From NCBI GenBank assembly GCA_902489775.1, contig CABUBH010000074.1, forward strand, positions 1 to 5,399: a stretch of 5,399 nt of DNA. Direction: 5' to 3'. Shown piece after piece: positions 1 to 5,399 of the stretch (position 1 is its first letter; each line of letters begins with the position of its first letter). The notes beneath the pieces are model-generated. The model saw only the letters and a program-made list of their open reading frames with translations, searched no databases and was not told the DNA's origin. The position numbers were made by a program, and so were the translations under genes. The DNA comes from an uncultured Collinsella sp. (GTDB lineage Bacteria; Actinomycetota; Coriobacteriia; Coriobacteriales; Coriobacteriaceae).

Positions 1-709
1 CATTCGCCGTCAGCACCACATGGCAGCGCGTCGCCAGCGCAGTGTCGGCCATCGTGGAAACGAGCTCGCGGAGGCGCTGGGGGCCAACCGCATTCCAGCC
101 CTCAATGCAAAGGGTCAACCCCGTTTGGAACAACGGCGATTCGGAGCTTTTGAGCACGTGGCGCCAGCCGCGATCGGTGAGCTCATCGAGCGCAACGGCA
201 ACAAAGGGCTGATCGGCAAAAGGGCCATCCAGATAGAGGCGCTTGGCAATCTCGACCTGGCCCGCGCCCAGCTCGCCCTCGAGCATAAGGGGCACACCGC
301 GCGCGTAGCTCTCGGCGACCGGCGCAGCCACCGCAGCGGCACCCTCGACGATGCCGTACGCGCTCGATTCGTAGCGGGCCTCCACCTCGTCGGCGTTCAG
401 CCACTCGATGCCCGCGTGCGCAACGGCACCGCGAACCTCACGTGCCACGATAACCCAAAGGGCCTCGTGCTCTGTAGAAACCGGATGCACCGCCAGACTC
501 AGACGCGCGCCCTTGTGTCCCATCACCAGACGCGCGCCATCGCCCACCCGGTCGAGGCGCTCAACAACAAATGCAGCAATATCCTGCTCGAGTGCGGGGT
601 CGTCTATGGCCGAGATCGCAATGCCGCCATGTTCGTCAATCGCCAACGCCGAGGCCCCGGCAGCAGCCAAGGCCTCGACCATAATCTGCAACTTGACATC
701 GCTGTCCAT
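1..709 (-). CDS. Degenerate sigma-54-activator-like (NtrC/TyrR-type) regulator, 3' end outside window
   Basis: Seen: an uninterrupted minus-strand frame runs from ATG at 709 to the window edge (236 codons, no stop). AGGGG lies about 7 bases upstream of this ATG, which supports the start. Residues 1-120 are an acidic, alanine-rich N-terminal region that could be a sensory or PAS-like domain. Residues 139-174 resemble the start of a sigma-54-activator AAA+ domain: a PLMLEGELGAG stretch at the Walker A position, then a PFVAVAL block at 168-174. TLCIEGW (199-205) followed by Q211-RLRELV fits the usual TLFLDEI...Q..LL Walker B block. Odd points: the Walker A lysine is Gln151, the acidic pair is Glu-Gly, and only about 30 residues separate the PFV and TL.I blocks, so the GAFTGA loop that contacts sigma-54 appears to be missing. 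Inference: a non-hydrolysing, sigma-54-independent regulator in the manner of TyrR, perhaps with a C-terminal helix-turn-helix beyond the window. The target is unknown. The frame is secure; the family call is moderate. Confidence 0.7.
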   Translation of the reverse strand, partial: MDSDVKLQIMVEALAAAGASALAIDEHGGIAISAIDDPALEQDIAAFVVERLDRVGDGARLVMGHKGARLSLAVHPVSTEHEALWVIVAREVRGAVAHAGIEWLNADEVEARYESSAYGIVEGAAAVAAPVAESYARGVPLMLEGELGAGQVEIAKRLYLDGPFADQPFVAVALDELTDRGWRHVLKSSESPLFQTGLTLCIEGWNAVGPQRLRELVSTMADTALATRCHVVLTAN

Positions 710-794
710 GCTTCGCCCCTGTCATCGGCGCCGTGCGACCGCCGACGGCTGCACGGTTGCGTGTTTCAAAATTGAACGATATTGCTCACTAAAC

Positions 795-828
795 ACTATA
801 GGGCAGAAGTCGACATCCTGCGAGTATA
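795..828 (-). promoter_or_regulatory. Weak candidate promoter elements for the regulator gene at 709
   Basis: Two minus-strand hexamers resemble a -10 box: TATAGT (complement of 795-800) and TATACT (complement of 823-828). Neither has a convincing TTGACA-like -35 at 16-18 bases. If TATAGT is used, the leader would be about 80 bases and would exclude the large inverted repeat at 859-923. If transcription starts further upstream or reads through from the transporter gene, the repeat would be in the transcript. This is a weak call from sequence alone. Confidence 0.25.
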
Positions 829-834
829 TGAGTT

Positions 835-923
835 GCCCCGCATCGCCATCCTGGCGGGGCGATAAGAGCTCTTCGGGACTTATAAACCTGCGGACAAGCC
901 ATACCCGCAAGAGCTCCTATCGC
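835..923. repeat. Large inverted repeat with an overlapping alternative hairpin in the 710-975 gap
   Basis: Arms 859-873 (GCGATAAGAGCTCTT) and 909-923 (AAGAGCTCCTATCGC) pair over 15 positions with one exception, which is a G-U wobble in minus-strand RNA. The stem continues with CGGG (874-877) against CCCG (904-907) after one bulged base. The 26-base loop holds a smaller TGCGG/CCGCA hairpin. Next to it, 835-841 and 854-860 form a 7-bp GCCCCGC/GCGGGGC stem. ATCGCC (842-847) can instead pair with GGCGAT (858-863), which overlaps the large stem's arm, so these structures compete. No T-run follows on either strand, so it is not a classical terminator. It may be an RNA leader or processing structure, a cruciform or a mobile palindrome. 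I recognise no riboswitch class. The rest of the gap shows only a weak GCGTGC/GCACGC stem at 934-959. Confidence 0.75.
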
Positions 924-975
924 TCCACCTCAGGCGTGCGGCCACAGCACACAGCACGCAAATCGGCTGCCTTGC

Positions 976-2010
976 CTACCAGATTCCCAGCACGTGCTGC
1001 ATTCCCAAGCTCATGCACGCAATGCCAATCCAGCAGCAAAAACCCAGGGCAATGGGCTTGCCGCCCTTTTTGACCAGCTCGACGATATCGGTATTAAAGC
1101 CAATAGCCGCCATGGCCATCACGATAAAGAACTTCGACAGTTCCTTGATGGGCGCCGTGATGGACACGGGAAGCTGAAACACCGTGGTGACCACACTCGC
1201 CAGCACAAAGAACAGGACAAACATCGGAAAAGCCCGCTTAAACGAGAAGGTATTTTTGGCATCGCCGCCGGCCTTGCGTGCCAGACGCATCTGCCAACAA
1301 GCAAGCGCCAGCGTGATGGGAATGATGGCCAGCGTCCTGGTGAGCTTAACAACCGTGGCGCTCTCAAGCACATTGGCGCCGGGATGCATGCTGTCCCAAG
1401 CGCTCGCCGCAGCCGTTACGGACGAAGTGTCGTTGATGGCGGTACCGGCAAACAGGCCAAAGCCCTCGTTGGTCAGGCCGAGCATGCCGCCGAGCGTGGG
1501 AAACACGAGTGCCGCGATAACGTTAAACAGGAAGATGACCGAGATGGCCTGGGCGATTTCGCGATCGTCGGCATCGACGACGGGCGCGGTCGCGGCGATG
1601 GCAGAACCGCCGCAAATCGACGAACCCACACCCACGAGCGTCGCGATCTTGCTCGGCACGTTCATGACGCGGCAGAGCACAAAGGCGATAACAAGCGAGG
1701 TCGAGATCGTCGCCACGATAATCGGCAACGACTGGGCGCCCTTGGACAGAATCTGTGAGAGGTTCATGCCAAAGCCAAGCAGAATGACCGCATACTGCAG
1801 GATCTTTTTGGATGTATAGGTAACGCCGGCAGCGAGCGGTTCGCGACGATCCTTGGGAAAGGCAAGTGCCAGAACCATGCCGATGAGGATGGCAAATACC
1901 GGCCCGCCGACCACCTCAACCTGTTTGCCGAGCAACGTTGCGGGAATGGCGATAATCAGACAGAACAAGACGCCTTTCCAACGCTCGCGTGCGGCATGAG
2001 CCAATTGCAT
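976..2010 (-). CDS. YeiH/UPF0324-family putative sulfate exporter, integral membrane protein
   Basis: The product is 344 residues, normal for the family (Pfam Cons_hypoth698, often annotated as sulfate exporter family transporter). About ten hydrophobic segments are visible, roughly at 13-29, 36-52, 68-85, 95-113, 122-141, 155-175, 183-201, 225-240, 262-280, 292-306 and 317-337; 122-141 may be re-entrant. Recognisable blocks are GVGSSICGGSAIAA at 127-140, GTAINDTSSVTAAAS at 189-203, KLTRTLAIIPI at 222-232 and AMAAIGFNT at 299-307, all fitting family positions. I chose ATG 2010 because AAGGA sits 7 bases upstream. The frame stays open to 2202, but the extra 64 residues are not membrane-like and would consume the shared regulatory region. 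Family knowledge: distant homologues such as YeiH and TauZ are linked to sulfate or sulfite handling, but the substrate is not firmly established. It is divergent from the GntR gene, which may control it. No T-rich terminator follows the stop. Confidence 0.88.
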   Translation of the reverse strand: MQLAHAARERWKGVLFCLIIAIPATLLGKQVEVVGGPVFAILIGMVLALAFPKDRREPLAAGVTYTSKKILQYAVILLGFGMNLSQILSKGAQSLPIIVATISTSLVIAFVLCRVMNVPSKIATLVGVGSSICGGSAIAATAPVVDADDREIAQAISVIFLFNVIAALVFPTLGGMLGLTNEGFGLFAGTAINDTSSVTAAASAWDSMHPGANVLESATVVKLTRTLAIIPITLALACWQMRLARKAGGDAKNTFSFKRAFPMFVLFFVLASVVTTVFQLPVSITAPIKELSKFFIVMAMAAIGFNTDIVELVKKGGKPIALGFCCWIGIACMSLGMQHVLGIW

Positions 2011-2182
2011 AGGGGATTCCTTCTTTCGGTCTGTTTTTTGCGACGGTTCATGATACGGCAACGAGCGGGGCACAGCGCTGCAAAAGATTCCCCACGACAA
2101 TTGAATTACCCACCGTGATGGACTGATTCGCGGCATAATAAACAACTGACATATGAGTGTGATACAACGGCAGTGAGGCGCT
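2011..2182. promoter_or_regulatory. Shared divergent promoter region between the transporter and GntR genes
   Basis: The 172 bp must hold both divergent promoters unless the genes are read from elsewhere. The stretch 2100-2170 is the most AT-rich part. It contains a -10-like CATAAT at 2134-2139 (plus) and a TTGTAT on the minus strand (complement of 2162-2167). Neither has a partner at good spacing. An imperfect dyad, ACTGACATATGAGT at 2145-2158 (10 of 14 positions symmetric), is a possible operator. GAGG at 2175-2178 serves the GntR start. Exact promoter positions are not resolved. Confidence 0.4.
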
Positions 2183-2884
2183 ATGGAAGATTCGATGCAC
2201 ATCGGCGAGCAGGAAACGAGCCTACAGGACCAGTCCTATCACACCATTCGACGCAAGATCGTCTACCTGGACTATAAGCCGGGCGAAAAGCTCGGTGTCA
2301 AACAGCTTTGCGATGACCTGGATATGGGTCGCACGCCCGTGCGTGAGGCGCTGGTGCGCTTGGCGCAGGAAGGCCTGGTGCGCACCGTGCCCCAGAGCGG
2401 CACCTATGTCTCGCCCATCAACCTCACCCTTGCCGAGAGTGCTTGCTACATTCGCGAGCACCTGGAAAAGCAGGTGATTGTGGAGTGCTGCGCCCGCGCC
2501 ACGTCGGCCGGCATCGAGCAGCTCGACCGCGCTATCGCGCTGCAGGAAAAGGCCATGGCCGAGGACGACCGCATCGGGTTCTTTTTGAGCGACAACCTCA
2601 TGCATCATATGATTTTTGGCATCGCATGCCGCAGCACTGTGTGGTCTTGGCTCGAGGCGACCAACGCCGACCTGGAGCGCTTCCGCTGGCTGCGCGCCGC
2701 CACGCAGATTCTGGACAATCAGGATATCGTGAATGAGCACAAGAAGATCCGCCGCGCCATCGCCGGTCGCGACCCCATCGAGGCGAGCTTTTTGGTGAGC
2801 AAGCACCTGCACATGATGTTCCGCAACCAAACCGAGGTTCTCGACCAATTCCCCGAGTACTTCGAAACCAGCAAGCTCCGCTAA
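2183..2884 (+). CDS. GntR-family transcriptional regulator, FCD (FadR-type C-terminal) subfamily
   Basis: The protein is 233 residues, normal for this group. Residues 16-78 form the winged helix-turn-helix: a QSYHTIRRKIV opening, PGEKL at 33-37, the LCDDLDMGRTPVREAL helix pair at 42-57, EGLV at 63-66 and the wing SGTYVSP at 72-78. Residues 84-213 are an all-helical FCD ligand domain. D137, H141, H186 and H208 occupy the positions that bind a metal ion in FCD proteins, where it helps bind a carboxylate effector, so metal binding is probably retained. ATG 2183 was chosen because GAGG lies just upstream with a short 4-base gap; ATG 2195 has a poorer distance. Family members usually repress a neighbouring gene and release it when a small organic acid binds. 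The divergent transporter is the obvious candidate target, but the ligand cannot be read from sequence. The stop codon lies inside a REP-like repeat. The gene converges on glmS. Confidence 0.93.
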   Translation: MEDSMHIGEQETSLQDQSYHTIRRKIVYLDYKPGEKLGVKQLCDDLDMGRTPVREALVRLAQEGLVRTVPQSGTYVSPINLTLAESACYIREHLEKQVIVECCARATSAGIEQLDRAIALQEKAMAEDDRIGFFLSDNLMHHMIFGIACRSTVWSWLEATNADLERFRWLRAATQILDNQDIVNEHKKIRRAIAGRDPIEASFLVSKHLHMMFRNQTEVLDQFPEYFETSKLR

Positions 2885-2935
2885 CCTGCCAAAAAGGGAC
2901 AGGTTTATTTTGGCAGGTTTTATCTGGGCAAACGC
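2883..2935 (+). repeat. REP-like hairpin copy R1 (GGGACAGG loop, AACCTGCC stem)
   Basis: Arms 2883-2894 and 2908-2919 form a 12-bp perfect stem (AACCTGCCAAAA/TTTTGGCAGGTT) around a 13-base loop, AGGGACAGGTTTA. The left arm begins within the TAA stop of the GntR gene. The element matches the reverse complement of 5276-5328 at 51 of 53 positions. A TTTT run right after the right arm means it could also act as an intrinsic terminator for the GntR gene, which has no other one. Confidence 0.85.
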
Positions 2936-2973
2936 AAAAAGGCCCGGCTCCGCATCGTGCGAAGCCGGGCCTT
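2936..2973 (-). terminator. Intrinsic terminator of glmS
   Basis: On the minus strand an 11-bp perfect stem (AAGGCCCGGCT/AGCCGGGCCTT, arms 2963-2973 and 2939-2949), with an inner CGCA/TGCG stem, runs into TTTTT (complement of 2936-2940). It begins about 25 bases after the glmS stop. The plus-strand side lacks a T-run, so it serves glmS and is at best weak for the convergent GntR gene. Confidence 0.92.
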
Positions 2974-2997
2974 GGTCGTTAGGACAACGGGCCTCGG

Positions 2998-4845
<1,848 letters not shown>

Positions 4846-4904
4846 AGGATAAATCCCTTCGTTCGCGTGACTGCAAGACGTCCACGCACAGGGGGCGCTG
4901 AGAC

Positions 4905-4934
4905 GTATAACGTTCGAGTATTGTACTCACGCAA
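4905..4934 (-). promoter_or_regulatory. Probable glmS promoter
   Basis: The minus strand shows TTGCGT (complement of 4929-4934), an 18-base spacer and TTATAC (complement of 4905-4910). The start of transcription would fall near 4898, giving a leader of about 53 bases. The spacer contains a GAGTA-TTG-TACTC palindrome (4916-4928) that includes an alternative -10, TACAAT on the minus strand, which lacks a good -35. A small bulged stem, GCGTGAC/GTCCACGC at 4865-4887, lies in the leader. Confidence 0.55.
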
Positions 4935-4944
4935 ACGCAAGCTG

Positions 4945-4979
4945 ATATACCAGAAGTGGTATCTCAACTTAGATACCAC
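4945..4979. promoter_or_regulatory. Cluster of TGGTAT half-sites upstream of glmS, likely operator
   Basis: Three half-sites alternate in orientation: ATACCA at 4947-4952, TGGTAT at 4957-4962 and ATACCA at 4973-4978. The last two lie in a perfect 9-bp inverted repeat, GTGGTATCT (4956-4964) and AGATACCAC (4971-4979), with a 6-base centre. The first two face each other across GAAG. The cluster ends about 10 bases upstream of the glmS -35, a typical place for a regulator. TGGT..ACCA symmetry resembles sites of GntR-family proteins, including amino-sugar regulators such as NagR/DasR, but this spacing is not a match I recognise. The regulator is unknown. Confidence 0.5.
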
Positions 4980-4992
4980 CCGATGCACACAT

Positions 4993-5039
4993 GCCCAAAC
5001 CACCACAATGGGGACAGGCACCTTTGTGGTGGCTTGGGC
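4993..5039 (+). repeat. REP-like hairpin copy R2 (GGGACAGG loop, CCACCACAA stem)
   Basis: Arms GCCCAAACCACCACAA (4993-5008) and TTGTGGTGGCTTGGGC (5024-5039) pair over 16 positions with one mismatch around the loop TGGGGACAGGCACCT. The loop shares GGGACAGG with R1, but the stem is unrelated to R1. It is inverted relative to R3. GGGGACAGGCACC-type repeats are, from memory, common companions of REP-associated tyrosine transposases. Confidence 0.8.
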
Positions 5040-5067
5040 CGGGCCGGCGCTCTGTCCCGGCGAAAGA

Positions 5068-5122
5068 TCTCGATCTGTAACATCTGAGGCTCCGGAAGCC
5101 GGCTTAGCGTTACAGATCGAGA
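5068..5122. repeat. Inverted repeat A on the word TCTCGATCTGTAAC
   Basis: TCTCGATCTGTAAC (5068-5081) and its exact reverse complement (5109-5122) form a 14-bp perfect stem. The 27-base loop carries a small GGCT/AGCC hairpin. The loop contains AGCCGGCTT in one orientation and repeat B has AGCCGGTTT in its loop, so the two elements look like related units placed head-to-head. Confidence 0.85.
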
Positions 5123-5146
5123 CATTGCGGCTCGGCCCCCGCACTA

Positions 5147-5205
5147 TGTCTCGATCTGTAACAGGTAGAGCCGGTTTTGCCGTCCAGGTGTTACAGATCG
5201 AGACA
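5147..5205. repeat. Inverted repeat B on the same word
   Basis: TGTCTCGATCTGTAACA (5147-5163) pairs perfectly over 17 bp with 5189-5205, around a 25-base loop containing a CGG/CCG mini-stem. Its left arm can also pair with the right arm of repeat A over 16 bp (5109-5124 with 5147-5162), so the four arms offer alternative foldings. No T-run follows, so it is not a typical terminator. Confidence 0.87.
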
Positions 5206-5227
5206 ATTGAAGGCCCGGGGAGCTCAA

Positions 5228-5262
5228 ACCACCACAAAGGTGCCTGTCCCCTTCGTGGTGGT
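5228..5262 (-). repeat. REP-like hairpin copy R3, inverted relative to R2
   Basis: Arms ACCACCACAAA (5228-5238) and TTCGTGGTGGT (5252-5262) pair over 11 positions with one exception, which is a G-U wobble on the minus strand. The loop GGTGCCTGTCCCC is the reverse complement of the R2 core GGGGACAGGCACC. The flanking GGCCCGGGG at 5212-5220 also loosely mirrors the GGGCCGGGCC after R2. Confidence 0.8.
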
Positions 5263-5275
5263 CGCGCTGGCAACG

Positions 5276-5330
5276 GCGTTTGCCCAGATAAAACCTGCCA
5301 AAATAAACCTGTCCCTAATTGGCAGGTTTT
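5276..5330 (-). repeat. REP-like hairpin copy R4, inverted copy of R1
   Basis: Arms AAAACCTGCCAA (5290-5301) and TTGGCAGGTTTT (5319-5330) give a 12-bp perfect stem around a 17-base loop containing CCTGTCCC, the reverse complement of GGGACAGG. Positions 5276-5316 are an exact 41-base inverted match to 2895-2935. The last two bases of the right arm form the start of the TTGACA box of the downstream gene. Confidence 0.87.
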
Positions 5331-5359
5331 GACACCCTGGGGGCGGGCGATGCTACAAT
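5329..5359 (+). promoter_or_regulatory. Promoter of the plus-strand gene at 5395
   Basis: A perfect TTGACA (5329-5334) is followed after 19 bases by TACAAT (5354-5359), which is preceded by TGC and so forms an extended -10. The spacer is longer than the 17-base optimum, which the extended -10 may offset. Transcription would begin near 5366, giving a leader of about 30 bases. Confidence 0.65.
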
Positions 5360-5394
5360 CTGGCTTGTACTTGAAACGCATCAAAGGGGCCGCT

Positions 5395-5399
5395 ATGGC
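5395..5399 (+). CDS. Start of an unidentified plus-strand gene, cut by the window end
   Basis: ATG at 5395 is preceded by AAAGGGG (5383-5389) at a 5-base gap and by a good promoter, so a protein-coding gene very probably starts here. Only Met and part of the second codon (GC, giving Ala) are visible, so no function can be suggested. It is divergent from glmS. Confidence 0.55.

Larger units (their letters stand above)
4980..5328. other. Gene-free REP/BIME-like mosaic of palindromic repeats
   Basis: No credible gene lies in this stretch. It is a string of palindromes: a GGGACAGG hairpin (4993-5039), a short GCCGG/CCGGC stem at 5043-5061 that also contains GGGACAG on the minus strand, two long hairpins built on TCTCGATCTGTAAC (5068-5122 and 5147-5205) separated by a TGCGG/CCGCA stem at 5126-5143, an inverted GGGACAGG hairpin (5228-5262) and a further one with another stem (5290-5330). 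The order is roughly mirror-symmetric about 5136, as in composite elements made of inverted REP units. No transposase is present in the window. Confidence 0.75.

Noticed and set aside
20..775. 251-codon plus-strand frame
   Set aside because: It is antisense to the regulator gene, has no ribosome binding site, and its arginine- and histidine-rich composition is typical of a shadow frame in GC-rich DNA.
722..910. 62-codon minus-strand frame (TTG start) ending 12 bases before the regulator start
   Set aside because: It begins inside the large inverted repeat with a rare TTG start and a too-close AGGAG, and the product resembles no known family. A leader peptide cannot be fully excluded, but support is too thin to list it.
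994..1819. Plus-strand frames of 254 and 211 codons
   Set aside because: They are antisense to the transporter, whose membrane segments and family motifs are clear. The frames have low-complexity charged composition and no start signals.
2011..2202. 64-residue N-terminal extension of the transporter
   Set aside because: The in-frame extension has no family similarity or good start signal and would overlap the GntR start, whereas ATG 2010 has a clear AAGGA box.
2936..2973. Bidirectional terminator for both glmS and the GntR gene
   Set aside because: The T-run exists only on the minus strand; on the plus strand the stem is followed by GGTCG, so only glmS termination is supported.
4846..4900. 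glmS ribozyme in the leader
   Set aside because: The leader from the predicted start is only about 53 bases, too short for the roughly 150-base ribozyme, and no pseudoknotted core is visible.
5068..5205. Short CRISPR-like array
   Set aside because: Repeat length and spacer size look superficially right, but the repeats alternate in orientation, there are only four, and no cas gene is present.

Overview
The window looks like a chromosomal segment of a high-GC Gram-positive gut bacterium, most likely a coriobacterium close to Collinsella. This rests on base composition, protein style (GlmS, an FCD-type GntR regulator, a YeiH-type transporter) and intergenic REP-like hairpins with a GGGACAGG core, which I associate with that group. 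The genus is an inference from memory and was not tested by a search.

Layout, left to right. Positions 1-709 (minus) hold the N-terminal 236 residues of a regulator-like protein with a degenerate sigma-54-activator (NtrC/TyrR-like) ATPase fold; its 3' part lies outside the window. Positions 710-975 are non-coding and contain a long, nearly perfect inverted repeat. Positions 976-2010 (minus) encode a YeiH/UPF0324-family membrane transporter. It is divergent from 2183-2884 (plus), a GntR-family FCD repressor-type protein, across a 172-bp shared regulatory region. The GntR gene converges on glmS (2998-4845, minus), which makes glucosamine-6-phosphate for cell-wall precursors; glmS has a clear intrinsic terminator. 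Upstream of glmS come a promoter, a cluster of TGGTAT/ATACCA half-sites, and then about 350 bp packed with palindromic repeats. The window closes with a good promoter and ribosome binding site and the first two codons (5395-5399) of a plus-strand gene.

The genes do not form one pathway. GlmS is a housekeeping enzyme. The transporter and GntR protein form a plausible regulator-target pair because they are divergent. The left regulator is separate, and no clear terminator separates it from the transporter.

The most unusual material is non-coding. Four hairpins share a GGGACAGG loop but use two unrelated stems. One pair of them forms a 53-bp inverted repeat (51/53 identical) bracketing glmS. 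Between the other pair lies an array of four copies of a 14-base word in strictly alternating orientation at 41, 40 and 41 bp steps. The left regulator has lost its Walker A lysine and its GAFTGA region, and the gap before it carries alternative hairpins.
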